DNA from: Spongilla lacustris
Taxonomy: Eukaryota > Porifera > Demospongiae > Spongillida > Spongillidae
Direction of reading: 5' to 3'
Assembly (NCBI GenBank): GCA_949361645.1
Contig: OX442417.1
Span: 5,376,819-5,440,818, forward strand
Length of the DNA stretch: 64,000 nt
Below the pieces are notes generated by a model that saw only the letters and a list, made by a program, of their open reading frames with translations, did no database searches and had not been told where the DNA came from. Position numbers and translations under genes: made by a program. This document shows positions 12,781-26,699 of the stretch, piece by piece; position 1 is the first letter of the stretch; each line of letters starts with the position of its first letter.

Positions 12781-13254
12781 TGTATGTACATGTACAGTAC
12801 ATATATATCACACCCCACATGTAAAACTGGTCTACAAGCATGGATTGGCATTGGTGGTCGTGTTGGTATATCTCCGCTCTGATTATAGCTCACGCAACAA
12901 TACAGCTCCTTGTCATCCTCCCCCCCGTGTTTGAAGGTTCTATATGTATACACGATATAAAAACATTCTCTCAGAGTAGGATTTGAAGGCAATGGTGGTG
13001 TAAAAAGGTTTTGGTACGATTGACACATAATAATGAACAGCAGCATTATTATTATGTAATTTCCATGCATGGGTCTTGAACACCATCACTTTCTTGGTGA
13101 CAGCATACATGTATATGTAAATGAATACTTTATGCATATCAGTGAGTGAATTAATATTTTTATGGGTATTTTTTTAATAATCATGCAGTGCGGCTTGATG
13201 AGTAACACCATTCTTGCATACATGTACATGCAGATTAATTTATTCAGCACTTAA

Positions 13255-14202
13255 ATGGCATCCCCAAAGAAAGTTTACTACACAGTTGCTCTTTTGGGGA
13301 CAACAGGACAGGGGAAAAGTACCACAGGTAATAAGTTGCTATGCATTGATGGCAGCAGCAGATCGACGAAGATTAAGGAGTGGACGTGTGAGACCGATCC
13401 ACTTTTTCTGAAGAAGACAGACGTTTCAAAGGGCGAAACGTTATCGTTTATTGCAGGAGACAGTCCACATAGTATTACTAATCAAGGACAAATGCTATCA
13501 AATGAAGATACTTACGTTCGCGTCTTTGATTTTAAAGGGCTTAGAGCTGCTAATCCAGACCAAAACTTCACAGCAGAGCAGGTTAATGCAGGTATCATGG
13601 ACTATTTGTTTGAAGCGCAGAGTCGACTGGATGTTAGATTCGACAGAATTCTTTATTTCCTGCCATTTAGAGGTCGACAAACGCAAATAGATTCTTATTT
13701 TCGAGATGAGATGAATTCTCTATTCCACTGTTTTGGTGATGACATATTTCGTATAATGGTCATAGCAGCTACCCAGCAAAAAGATTACCAGGAGATTGAA
13801 GATACACCCGAGATGCTAGAGGAGTTATGTGTCAAGGTTAAATCAGTGCTAAATAAAGTTACCAAGGCTCCTTGCCCTCCGATTATCTACCTTCCTCTAT
13901 CAATTTCATGTGAAGAATTATTGCATCGTGTAAAAACCGGAAGTGCTGTAGGGTATCTTCATCTTCGTCGAAAAAATTGCACCAAATGTTGTGGTTCTAG
14001 TGACAGCCCTTTGTGTCACCCAATGATGGTTTACCCTTCTAAATTGTCGAAAGGACTTATGCACGTTGTAGACAAGATTACGGAGCGTTTATTCTACGCG
14101 GATCAGATATGCGTGGATTGTAGGAAATCATTTGGAGCACGAGGATGCACTCTGATTGGAGAGAAAAATACAGTTCACAATTGTGAAATTGAATGTACTT
14201 AG
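13255..14202 (+). CDS. AIG1/GIMAP-like GTPase with Cys-rich C-terminus (paralogue 1)
   Basis: Complete 315-residue single-exon frame. Seen: a P-loop GTTGQGKS at residues 15-22 followed by TTGNKLL; a G3-like DFKGL where classical GTPases have DxxG; and VIAATQQKD in the position of the GIMAP G4 region. The C-terminal quarter holds Cys242, Cys245, Cys246, Cys254, His255, Cys286, Cys289 and Cys298, spaced as if to bind metal. No signal peptide or transmembrane segment is seen. Known of the family: AIG1-type GTPases bind GTP, often oligomerise on membranes and are linked to immune or stress responses in animals and plants; a role here is not shown. The start is chosen because the paralogue at 36247 begins at the same place relative to the P-loop. 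A 5' UTR intron ending near 13225 or 13244 (CAG) is possible. The paralogues are roughly 60% identical by eye. Confidence 0.8.
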   Translation: MASPKKVYYTVALLGTTGQGKSTTGNKLLCIDGSSRSTKIKEWTCETDPLFLKKTDVSKGETLSFIAGDSPHSITNQGQMLSNEDTYVRVFDFKGLRAANPDQNFTAEQVNAGIMDYLFEAQSRLDVRFDRILYFLPFRGRQTQIDSYFRDEMNSLFHCFGDDIFRIMVIAATQQKDYQEIEDTPEMLEELCVKVKSVLNKVTKAPCPPIIYLPLSISCEELLHRVKTGSAVGYLHLRRKNCTKCCGSSDSPLCHPMMVYPSKLSKGLMHVVDKITERLFYADQICVDCRKSFGARGCTLIGEKNTVHNCEIECT

Positions 14203-16915
14203 TTTTTTTAGGTGACAAATTTTTAATAGCTAATCACAAAGCGTGTGTTTGGTCTATGGGCCTAGGCCTATGATAATATCTTATGTGCATACAAGTATAT
14301 TGTAGTACAAATGTATTATATTATCGATAGCTGTATCTATTTTTTTTTTAAATGTTGTACAGAAAATTCATACTGGCTAACTGGAACATGCAGATGTTAT
14401 GCACCAATTCCGCACTTTCTTCCATTGGCTAGGCCAGTATACTCGTTCCTGAAGCCGTTTAAATTAATGGGATTCGATTAATTCAATGCACTATGTACAT
14501 GTAATAACCATGTGCCCCATACATGAATAAAACTATATAGGTAGGTACTTTAATAAATTTTTGAAAATGAATAAAACTAGAACTTTTTTGCATGGCCTAA
14601 AAGAGCAAATTGAATGCATCAAAAATATGCTTTTGCCACGGAAAACAGATTACTATTTCAAAAGTTATAACGTTTCAAACATGACGTCGCTGGTGACTAA
14701 CAATGTATGCAATGTGAATGGACCGCGATATAAAAAAACTGTGACCATATTACTTCTCCATGCAACTACTGTAAAAGTATTCAAGATAGTGATGCCATAT
14801 TTGCATAAAATACAACATAGGTACTCTTTGTAAGGTTCACAGAGTCAAATACACATTACATCTAAATTTAGCTGTCTCATTATACATGTATAATCTAGCT
14901 GACAATACGGCAATAGCCCGTATAGCGATATCATAATGTTCTCCCCTATTTATTCACATTCATCATTCTTCCAATGTGTAATAATTACTTTAGGAACTTG
15001 AGACTTCTTTGATTGATTTACACATATTATATGTCCATTGTATAGCACATTTTGATGATCCACATCCATAGGTGTTCAATATACAGACCATTAATAACTG
15101 ATCACGCCCATAGCCATTGAGACATCAGGAGAGAGCTTGACCATCACCTTAGGCAGGCATCAGGAGAGTGCAATGTAGGCTCTTACTTGCTACAAAGGCT
15201 ATCAGTTGCAGTACAATGTGGAAATGCTGCTTCTGTTATGGATTCTGTATTGTTTTATTAGTATAGTTACTTATTGTGCATTGTTTATGCTTATTTAATA
15301 TACCTTCATTATTTTTAACTGAAACGTTAGATAAAACGCTTCAAAAATATTACATTAATTTTTTTTTCATTATGAGATATTGGGAAACTCATTTGATAAT
15401 TCCACTTCCTTTTCTGCCACACATTGCAACTTCTTTTTTATCTTCCTCCTTGAACTGTTCTCCTTCTTTAGAATCTTATCTTTAAGTTGCTGATCTTGCA
15501 ATATAGAAATGTTGTGTTCATGTTGTTTACTAACTAACTTTACTCTCTAAGCTTGTCAGATGCAAAATTTAACCGGGCTATATTTTCTTGCTTGTTCTGA
15601 GAGTGTGCACACAACCACTGCATTGTTCCACTGATTAATTTTACATCTTACGTTTCCATCATTTAACATTAGATGTTTTTCTATAAAGGTAATCAGCCAG
15701 GCCAAGGGTGCATTGTGTTCAGCAAACATACTTGGTGAAAAATGGATGGTGATATAGATTAGCTAAAGTACCTTCAAGGTAGCCATGCAACTGTGTCTAC
15801 TATATTACACATACTTCAAGCAGCTAGTGTACTACAATATCTATTATCTTATCTTGTTCTGTTGTAGCAATGCAGAATTTTGTAGTTCAAGGTTCAGGGA
15901 GAGCACCTGCCATTTGATCCAAAGCTACTTCAATAACTGGGCATATGCTGGTTATGGGTAAATGTATTTCTCAATGTTACTGCATAGCTAGGATACACTA
16001 ACATGAAAATATTGTCTTGAAAAATACGCTGTGTGGGCACCATCATATTTTTATGATTGAGCTGTTTTTAAGGATATGGCGGTCCATGCTATACAATACT
16101 TTCCATAACTAACGCGTGCCTTGACGAATTCGGTGTGTATTAAATAGAACTATCACACAACTCTTTGACACATAAACAAAATAGATTGTGTATGCGTTGA
16201 AAATAAAAAAAATAAGTTTAATTCACAGGGCTCTAACACAGAAATACCAAGCAATCCAACAGTAAACACCTTTGCCGATAAATGGACCCTTGGGCACCAT
16301 CCAAAGCTCATGAAATTTTATCCTGATATAGGCTAGGACCTAATAAACATGGGAAATGCTTCCTCAAGTGAGTGCTTTAAGAATCTAGGGAATGGCTAAT
16401 CGCGACCGATTACTATGGAAATCAACGAGGCACACAAAATAACGCCGAATGCTGGCTTACATTTAGATACCAATAGTGTATCGGGCAACCTCTTTTGTTC
16501 TTTATTATAGCAATAAAGTCCTAAATACCTTGCAAACAACTTTACAAAGCGCGTGTCTTCTTAAGCACTCGTAGAGAAATCCTAAATACGGTCACAATTT
16601 TTGACGAAGTTTAGATCACCAGTTTCCGCCAACGCAAACGCAATTTATTAAAGTACCTATATATAAGGTGTTCTTTTAAACACGTTCTGGCATCTAGGCT
16701 GTTTGTGAGACAACGTATGTATATCTTCAACTGCACCGTATCACAGGAAATTGTGTCACAAGTAAATTCTGTCGCGACGATCCTAGAGGTGGAACCAGGT
16801 AAAAATGGCGGGGAAATGGCACCTTGTTTCTATGCCATGAAGCTTCCTTTATAGTTGTTATCAATGTGTATAGCTTTGTAATTATATAAAGGTGACAACG
16901 CCACAGGCAAACCGC
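14203..16915. other. Gene-free, AT-rich
   Basis: No recognisable gene. AATAAA occurs at about 14525 and 14569, possible poly(A) signals for the GTPase gene. An open frame at 14561-14833 has no recognisable motif. Confidence 0.6.
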
Positions 16916-16919
16916 CCCC

Positions 16920-17200
16920 AATCGGCGCGAATTAAGTGGGAAATTGTGCACATATTTCGTTCACCTATAAATGTGTAACAGATCGATACAAATTTTACTA
17001 ACAGAGCATTTCAATAGCTGCAGGACTTTAGTGCGTACCAACCTAATATGAAGCGATAGTGTGCTCCTATCAAAAGATTTGGCAGTCTGAATCCATACAT
17101 GTCAGACCTCGGAGTGCAGGGTGGCAAGGAGTCAGTGCAAAATCCAAGTATATGTTTTACGATAGAAAAACAATCTGATGGGAAGATAAAATGAATCGTT
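16920..17200. repeat. Diverged member of a dispersed repeat family
   Basis: Contains words such as ACCAACCTAATATGAAGCGAT and TGCTCCTAT in the order seen at 31640-31760 (AAACCTAATTTGAAGCGATT, TTACTCCTAT) and, more weakly, at 35870-36095. No coding potential. Boundaries are approximate. Confidence 0.5.
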
Positions 17201-18548
17201 GCAAAGTTATTGCGAGTCTTGCGTAAGTACAATTTTACTGGCATCTAAATAACGTCTCTAGCTGTTATAGTTTTTGAGTGAACCAACAGTAAGTGGTGCT
17301 AATCTATAAAAAGTATGGTTAAGCATGGGAATGAATGTAGTTTGATCGGGCCAAAAGGCGTGACCCGATATTGCATCCTTGGCCGTTCAGTGAGTACGAG
17401 AGTGCCACCGAGCAAAATCAGGTCATACGGAATTCATGATCTGAATGGACCAAAAATACTCTATTGGTATAGATTGGGGTTCCCGCTACTCAAAAATGTA
17501 TTTGTCTCAATAGCACCACCTAAAATGATCGAGATATTTTTCAAACCATTCTGTTATTCTTAATACTAAGTTCCACCTCTATACGTACATGTAAGGAAGT
17601 TATGTTGCTTTAATTAAACGTAGCGACCGTATTTTGAAATTAATTATGTAGCGCTTATTCGTCTGTTACTTAGTATATGGAGCTGCACGGGTATGAGATG
17701 CGATGGATCGTGAAGATCAAGTAGCTTGAATTTAGACTATATTGCAATGCATTCTACAACCAATTGCCTTCCTCGATCGAGCAATGGTGTTAGGTAAACC
17801 ACTAACGTAACGGAGCAAGTTTTTCTATGTATACTTTTCAAACTTTCACAAATTCCAGTCCATTTGATCTACTTTTATTTACAGACCCGTATACACGATT
17901 TTGACAACTCGCCAAAAACAACAGACATCAAACGTACATGAAGTGCGCATCCATCCATATACTATAGGCACCAATATACATACATGTATATCCACTGCCA
18001 ACGAACAGGAGAGCTTTGTAATACCATAGATATATATTTTTTATACACAAAGTTCCGTGCACTGCGTAAGTAGATATATAACTGCAACACTGGTTTTTAT
18101 TTTATTTTTTACCTATATAAGTAGCACAGATATCTTTACAAATGTTCCCTCAATGTTGCAATTGATATATATATATATTATATACTAGCGTGCTGTTAAA
18201 AAATTTCATGAGAATAAAAAATTTATAATGGTACTACACTTCTGAGACAAATGAAATTGTTCAAATGCATCGCATGCCCTTTCACCCCATAAACAGTAAA
18301 CTTACTTGCATTATGTGATCAGGGGTACCACACAGATAGAGAGGGGTGTGATATAAGCAGGAAGAGATCAAGGGAGAGGGGTGTGGTATAAACAGGTGAA
18401 ATTAAAGTAATGAAAAATCATACATGTACATTCAAATTTCAATATATACATGTACATAATCAATGAGTCCACACAAACTCAAACAATTCATCTGTGCACT
18501 AAATTAAGACTGAGCACGTCATATTGAATTTACAATTACAACTAATAC
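17200..18548. other. Gene-free, AT-rich
   Basis: No gene recognised; short AT microsatellites and many TACATGTA-type palindromic words, which recur throughout the window. Confidence 0.55.
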
Positions 18549-18714
18549 CAGGTCTCCCTATAGGCTGTTCAGAGAGTAGATCAGAACGTGCGTTGTTTCT
18601 TCAATGTATTTATTGCAGGATAACCAGCTGCAGATGGCCAGTATGTCGCTCAAGTTCCTCCATGCAGTTCTGAAGAGTATAACTCTTCTGGTGTTGGCCT
18701 TTCCAGAGGTGCCA
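18549..18714 (-). pseudogene. Silicatein exon 1 fragment
   Basis: Reading the minus strand, this matches the silicatein exon 1 at 20455-20621 from TGGCACCTCTGGAAAGGCCA through to the exon end and its GT (AGACCTGGT). It carries substitutions, small indels and a 4-base insertion (CCTATAGGGAG against CCTAGGAG), so the I29 prodomain frame is broken. WHLWKGQHQKSY and NKYIEE survive in different frames. It lies head to head with the intact gene, 1.7 kb away. No later exons are found beside it. Confidence 0.85.
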
Positions 18715-20315
18715 CCAAAAGCCGTTGTGGGGCAGATCCAGGATTTCTGGGCGAAGGGGGTAAAGTGCAAGGGCCAGGCGGGACACGCCTGCCCCCAGCA
18801 AGGGGATATTGGGGAGCGCTGTAAGCTCCCGCGTGCATGGGGGTTTAGGCCGGAGCTTACTATTAAAGTCACAAAATATACATGCAGCATAATTGCGTAG
18901 AAATACGCTAAATGCAGAAAAAATAGTAAATACGACACAGTTTTAGATTTGCTTCCAGACTGTAGTATATACGGTATCCATAATTAAATATTATAAAAGT
19001 ACAATGATTGATCGGAATATTTTAGTAACTACATCCTTTGGGTTGGGACATTTATAAAAGTCACACCACCTACCACCATTTGAAGTGCTTTTGCGCCGTT
19101 AACGCGTTCAGTACCGTCAAACCGTACGAAGCCAAGAATTTTTTAATAATATAGGTTTTGAAAAGGGGGACGGCGCCCTCCCTCAATCCGCCTCTAACAT
19201 AGTTTGCATGTGCAATATACAATCATACTTCCCAAAGTAGCAGCAGTGTGTAATGCATTGCTTTTATCCCTTTCACCATTTTGTTTCTTTAGTATTTGAA
19301 CATCTTTTCATGCAACTCTGAATTCCCATCCTATGCACCATGAAAAGGGTGATATTTTGTTTGATGTGCAGGAGTACCTCGTGTGGGATTTGAATGTACT
19401 AATTTAGACATGGACGACGTCGTATACATGTATATATCACGCACCTCAAAATGACTCTAGCTTCATTTCCCTGGAGTGCATAAAATGTTCACTATCTTGC
19501 CAAAGCTTGCTCTTTGTGACATAAAACATAATAAACAAATTTCAGACAGCATCTAAATTATAATATATAAAATCAGCAGTACTAGTGACGTGTCCGCGAC
19601 CCTTAGGGACTCGATGGCCCCTCCCCTTTGTAATAATTGTTTAAGACAGTCCCAGTATCAAAACGTATACATGTGCACAATGTCAATGGCATCGAAGCGA
19701 AAATTGAGTGGAGTAGAATCTAAGCGGCCGTTAGAATTTTGTTCATACGACTTGTAGCGCGATCTCTCGATGTAATGTGAATTAACCAGCGCATTACATT
19801 TAATCAGTATTATTATCCGTACTGATATACGTAAATGTATACCTGTGCATGGACACGAAACAGTGTCGCGGTTTATTGTTTCTACGATTTCGCAGGGCCA
19901 TGTATACATGTAAATACATGTATGAATACGCAATTGAAAATTTAAGATCGGCGCGGCGTGTCGAACATACCAAAGCTGAGCTTATAACGCTGATGCTTTT
20001 TTTTGTCCCCATATTATGATATGGGTTGTGTCAAGAGAGCAAATGGTGAACATTTCATACACTCCTGGGAAATGAAGACATTTAGAGGTGATTGAATAGA
20101 AACAAACGCCATCCATAGCTAAAATTAATACATGCAAAACTATAGACATGCACATCATGCAACATATCACCCTTGTCGTGGTTCATAGGATGGGAATTGA
20201 TGTTTTATCCTTCCATTCATATATTTTCATGCACAATGCTTTGACAAGGTATTCACATACAAAACCATGTCTGAAAGGAACTATTGACTGGAAGAAAAAT
20301 CAAAAAGTGTGTGGG
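18715..20315. other. Intergenic between silicatein fragment and silicatein gene
   Basis: No gene recognised. 18715-18860 is GC-richer, with a GGGCGAAGGGGG...CCTGCCCCC word that looks like a repeat end. Confidence 0.55.
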
Positions 20316-20323
20316 TATAAAAG
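20316..20323 (+). promoter_or_regulatory. TATA box of silicatein gene
   Basis: TATAAAAG 61 bases upstream of the ATG at 20377. With the usual 25-30 base spacing, transcription would start near 20345-20352, giving a very short 5' UTR. Inferred from position and consensus only. Confidence 0.6.
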
Positions 20324-20376
20324 CAATGCATTGCTTACTAGGGCTACTTTGGGAATTAGGATAGTGCCATCCTAAA

Positions 20377-21775
<1,399 letters not shown>

Positions 21776-21921
21776 CTAATCCATTGAGTGCCATATACAT
21801 AATCTATTTGTATTCATCACTATCGCTACTTGTGATATCGCAATAATTTGTGCCGCATCATGATTCGTTCCAAAACCGCGATCTCGTATAAGTTATAATG
21901 ATAATGATAATGCGCAGCTAG

Positions 21922-22690
21922 GTGCTACGCGGTGATCACCCCTTACTGTTGACTGCCATGGGCACATTGCGGTCGGCGTCTGGAGTCCAGCAGGGAGACC
22001 CTTACTATTTTTGCTTGGTTCTCCACGAGGAGGTTACTGCTATTGCAGCTGACTCAGTTTACTCACAGCTTTCATTTCACTCCTGGTATATGGATGATAG
22101 AATCATTGTTGGGCCAAAACAGGCAGCTGTTCAGCCATTCAATTTTTTTTTTTTTAAACAGCTTGCATGGTCCTCCACTTAGTCTCGTTATCAATACGTG
22201 CAAATGTGAATTGTTCAGTATAAGGGAACTTGGAGGCTTTACTGATGAGATGAAGAAGTCCAACACACTGAACTTTGAAATCTTAGGGGTGCCAATTGGA
22301 GAACCAATTTTTTGTGCCAAGTCCATTGCGGAGAAAAGAGCAAATGCTTCTAGGTTTTTGCCACTGCTAAACGAGGTATACATGTAGGTCCAGTTCACTC
22401 CCAGGTTACTCTTTTTTTACTACGTCAATGTGGCGGATTCTGTCGGATGGTCCATATTGCTATATGCACTCCTCCTTCTGTAGCACTGGAAGGTTTTCAC
22501 TTATTTGATAAGGAGGTCCGCCAGACGTTTTCAGACAGCATGCCATGTGCATTGACCCATCTGATTTAGTTTGGCAACAAGCCCATCTGAGCCTGTGCAG
22601 GGGTGGTCTGGGGCTTCGAAGTGTATCACTACACTCATCAGCAGCATTCATGTCTTCCTTTACAATGTCAGGCTTTGCTACCAACAGTAG
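21922..22690 (+). pseudogene. Non-LTR-type reverse transcriptase fragment
   Basis: Frames encode SGVQQGDP, then FHSWYMDDRIIVGP, the RT palm with a Y-M-D-D-like catalytic box, then after a frameshift at the T run (about 22143) SLVINTCKCELFS and EILGVPIGEPIFCAKSIAEKRA. Stops and at least one frameshift make it dead. It starts just after the silicatein gene (147 bases from its stop) in the same orientation. The family is one with a C-terminal DPLGHHAVTC-type zinc motif, other pieces of which follow. Confidence 0.75.
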
Positions 22691-22789
22691 CCACCATCTT
22701 CTCCGATTTTTGGACCACTTTTAACACTGTATTTCCCGAGTAAAGGTCATTTCTATTGATGAGTTGCTTACATGATTCAGATGTTCTGG

Positions 22790-23080
22790 TTCTTAACTGG
22801 TCTCTTGGGAAGCCAGCTGCATTTGATCTTACTGTTACCTCCCAAAGTGCTCCGAGTCGGGCTGGAAATGCACACCACTAGCAATGGAGACCTATGGCTG
22901 CTGGGATGTTGCGGCTAGGGAAACACTTTCACTTCCTCCACTCATCTGGCCATACCCATGAGGTGTACCAAGTCCCAGGCCATTGCTTCCATTTATGGTA
23001 GACTCATCCTCAATGTTTGAGGTCCTGTGCTAGTAGCTCTGCTGTCAAGAGCTGGACATTCATTGGCCGTCTCTGGTTGA
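22790..23080 (+). pseudogene. Retrotransposon C-terminal fragment
   Basis: Encodes LNWSLGKPAAFDLTVTS, matching the equivalent place in the fragments at 23820-23880 and 32420-32460, followed by decayed sequence. Stop codons throughout. Confidence 0.5.
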
Positions 23081-23264
23081 CAGGATAATATTTTATTTTC
23101 TTGTTTCTTCTGTGTATTATTATTTTTAATGATTTTGTTGGTGTGCAGTATGGTGTATGTAAAAAATATTAAAATTTAAATATTATAAAAAAATTATCAT
23201 TATTATGCAACTCCAATAATAATAATAATAATAATGGGAAGGCTGATAACATTAACCTTCAACA

Positions 23265-24200
23265 GGAAGTGGCAGCGTTCAAAACTCAACCAATTCCGCT
23301 CTGGAGCTCCCATTCACCAGAAGGTTCTGTTTGGAATAATCCAAGCCCAACATGGAACATCTTGTTGGAATCTTCCTATCTAGCTAACAAAGCTTGCCTC
23401 CTGTCAGTGGCTCTCCTCATGCTTCATCCTGGCTATCAGTGGTCCCTTCCTCTGGTTTGGGCTTGCACCTGGAGTCAAATGAGTACCAGATGTCCATTAG
23501 GTGGTGGCTGGGGTTAGATACTTCTGGTCAGTCCATGTGCTCATTCTGCCTCGATAATGCACTTGATCCTTTGGGTCACCATGCTGTGACCGGCAGGCAT
23601 GGGGGGGATTGATGTGGTCACATGCAATAATCGTCTATGAGATGAGGTATACGGCTTACTATATCACTCAGAATCAGGATTTGGAGTGATATAGTTGGCC
23701 GTTTCACTAAACTTTTTTTGCTGTGTATTTGACCTCTACCATCGTGTCCACCTGAGTGTGAGTGTGGGGAGAGGTCATGGCCTTGCCAGAGACCTTGCCA
23801 ACACTAGACTGGCTGACATCCTCATTGCTGGCTGGGACACAGGCAAAGCTTCAGCACAAGACCTGACCATTACCTCACCACTCTGCTCTGCTATCTTGGG
23901 TGAATCATGTCACCAAGCTGGTGTGGCAGCCCTTGCAGCAGAAGCCCACAAAATCCTCTCCATTGGACCCAAATGCCAAGAGTTGGGCTGCATGGTCCTG
24001 CATCCCATTGGCAGTGGAGACTTATGGCAATTGGGGCAAGCAGGCCCATGATACCTTGTCCAGGCTGGCATCCTTCCTAGCCATTCACCAGACCTCCCCC
24101 AAGGCAGTAGTTGTGGCTGAAATTTATGAAATGTGGTCCTGGTTCAGTCCATTGCTAAAGCTATCCTGGCCAGAGAGCTCTCACCCTCCTAACTGCTATT
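23265..24200 (+). pseudogene. Retrotransposon C-terminal fragment with zinc-like motif
   Basis: Frames encode WWLGLDTSGQSMCSFC and LDPLGHHAVTG, a degraded Cys/His motif (CSFC...HH), then HLSVSVGRGHGLARDLANTR, ADILIAGWDTGKASAQDL and LAVETYGNWGKQAHDTLSRL. At least two frame changes. Same family as 32096-32750 and 33675-33926. An (AAT)n tract precedes it at about 23216-23236. Confidence 0.7.
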
Positions 24201-24329
24201 AGTAGTTTAGTTGTATGTAGTGTACATGTATTTCAAGTGATGTAAGATCGATGTATGTATTTTTCACAATTTGAATGAAATCCCTTTCTGCATGTGTGCT
24301 TACACAGTCACCGCAAAGCGGGGAGCTAG

Positions 24330-24870
24330 CACCACCTCCAGATTCATTGCATTTCTAATGTGCTAGTGCCTCTCAAGCTTCAGTTCACCCTAAGCAGAAA
24401 CATTGTGTTGTTGATGGATGTCCTGAGCTCATTGCCTCTTCCATGTGGCGGGCTCATATGTTACAGCATGTAAGAGGCATCTTTCCAGGCATTATTCCTT
24501 CACCTTGGCTTGAGGAAAATGGGCTTTTCATTTGTGGCCAATGCCATCAGTTAGTTTCTGAATCTCACACATCATCTCACAGGCCAAAGTGCACTGGGTC
24601 CTATAGGCTCTCTGCCTCAATCAGGTACCCTAGTTGGCTGGGATGCAAAACAGCTACCAACACTTGATGAAATCTTTCAACTCAAAAAACCTACACTCCT
24701 TTCCAAGGGGTTGCATGCATTTGCTTGTGCACTATCCACTGTCTTACGCTCTGTCGGTAGTCCATGAGAATTCCATTGAGGCCTCGATGAAGTTACTGAT
24801 GCTGTCAAAATTTTGCTTACCATCTTTAAACGCAGGGGACGTAATCACAAACCGACTGAACTGACTTGAA
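24330..24870 (+). pseudogene. Retrotransposon N-terminal fragment with C2H2-like fingers
   Basis: Frame encodes CVVDGCPELIASSMWRAHM and LQH, then CGQCHQLVSESHTSSH: two C2H2-like clusters, typical of the N-terminus of such retrotransposon ORFs, followed by VVHENSIEASMKLLMLSKF. It lies after the C-terminal fragments, so it must come from a second copy or a rearrangement. Confidence 0.55.
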
Positions 24871-25675
24871 GGCTCTTTGTGATTTATGGTCACGTGCGCT
24901 CTGTGGCACTTAGCTGTTGCACACTCTTCTAAGTCGAACATCAAGTCAACTGAAAAGTCACGCAAACATATATGTAGCTATATACATTGTATTGTGTGCT
25001 GAGGGTACATGTACACTTGTATGTACGTAACAACCATAAATTAGTGAGCAGAAAATCTGAATAACCTAGGTTTTCGGCTGGCACATTGTCAAAACCTATT
25101 TGATAAATTAGAAGCATTCAGAAAAATCAATTTGGTTTTTATTTAAGTATTCTGAAATTAAAATTGATTTTGTTTCCTTTAAAAAGCCATTTTGTTTTTG
25201 TTCTTTTTAAGTATTAGGAAAAAACCATGTTCATATCAAGAGGAACCTGAAATATTGATCACTGTTTCAAAAGTATATCGATTTACACACTAAAGACATG
25301 TAACGGCATTGCTGGGCGATGGCAATAGCATATATACCATTTTAAACAGCTTTGACGAGCGAATGATTTTATCGAGCAACATGCTACACAGTAAAGTTTT
25401 TAGGAAAAAGAGCAAAAGGTTTTGTCGCTTCCAGGGTGGGATTAGCAAAAAAATAATTTGTTTTATTGAGAGAAAAAAAATCGACCTGAACGATAGGTAT
25501 GATGTAAATTTATACACTTCGCAACAGTGGGGTTTAAATTACGTCAATGCTAATCTTAGTGAAGCACGTGTAAGTTACGTGAGTAGAACATGCATGGTTT
25601 ATTAAAATATGCTCACGCATGTGATCGATTCTACTGCAACGAGCTCGAGTTAGATTACAAGGTGAGCTACAAATC
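24871..25675. other. No gene recognised
   Basis: An open frame at 25309-25605 is Lys/Arg-rich and has no recognisable motif; I do not claim it as a gene. Confidence 0.5.
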
Positions 25676-25679
25676 TTAA

Positions 25680-26265
25680 TGTACGCATATTTCTTCCACC
25701 AGGTGGGTTTGTGTAACCACGGCCCTACAAACTCTTGCAATATGGTTGCGTCTTCCACATTTGTTACATAGTTGGCCAAAAGCTGGGCACTGTCTTGGTC
25801 GGTGTGACCTTCCACATCTCGAGCATACTCCAAACGGGGATCCTGTCTGACTGCCGTTTTTCACATCTCCGTTTGCCAACTGATCAGACCTAAGACTCCT
25901 TTGTGACAATTCCCTTTGAGGAGTACCAACTCTAGACATGGAACTGATGACAGCCACTTCTTCCTTGCAATTGGTGTCTGTGCTCTGCCCGGCTAGTATT
26001 TGCAGACTCAGTTATCTGGCACAACCGAATAGCTTTCGCCAAATCTAAATTCTCCGCCTCTAACAGCTTCCGCCTCATTCTGTCACTGTCCACTCCTCGA
26101 ATTAAAACATGCATCATCAAGTCATCCTTTAGTGACCCAAACTCACAGTCCTTCACTTGTTTACACAGTTCCGTAACAAACTGGTCCACACTCCGGCCAC
26201 CTTGCTTCAACTGAATGAAAAGGTCTCGAGTAACATGCTATAGTTCTTCTGGCGCATAGAGTATT
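25680..26265 (-). pseudogene. LTR-retrotransposon gag fragment
   Basis: Minus strand. One frame (26243-25950) encodes RDLFIQLKQGGRSVDQF, CEFGSLKDDLMMHVLI and GVDSDRMRRKLLEAE, the conserved capsid region of a Ty3/gypsy-like Gag. A second frame (25957-25690) encodes two zinc knuckles, CSRCGRSHRPRQC and CNKCGRRNHIARVC. A frameshift separates them and no pol follows. This Gag is unlike that of the intact element at 53288-58506, so it is a different, older family. Confidence 0.75.
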
Positions 26266-26699
26266 CAACTTCTGGCATACACGGATGTTTGCGCTCGTAG
26301 AAATGTGGGAAACAAAGTTCAATAAAGTAATATTGAAATGTACTTGCGTCATCCCATAGCAACCACCCCGACAACGTAATGCCCGTTGGAATTTGCAGCT
26401 GTTCAAGGTACCAACAAGTAAAAAAAACTTGTTTATAGCAGAACATACGCCATTGACCTTTGCTCTTTGCACTGTAGCAATCACGTGCTTGGTGTACATT
26501 TTTGCTTTATGCCCTGGGACTCGAAAGCGGACCGCTTGAAACTGATATATCGCAGCAGGTGCAGTATATTCGCCAAACGGCGCAAAAAAGGCCAAAAAGC
26601 CGACTTGCCAGGTAAAGTTAAGTCCTTAACGAACCCTTCTCGTCTTGTCTGAAATCGAGAACGATAATTCTGGGGAAGTTGTGTGTCACCAAACAATGG

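Noticed and set aside
18604..18900. 98-codon plus-strand open frame
   Set aside because: Antisense to the silicatein exon 1 fragment.
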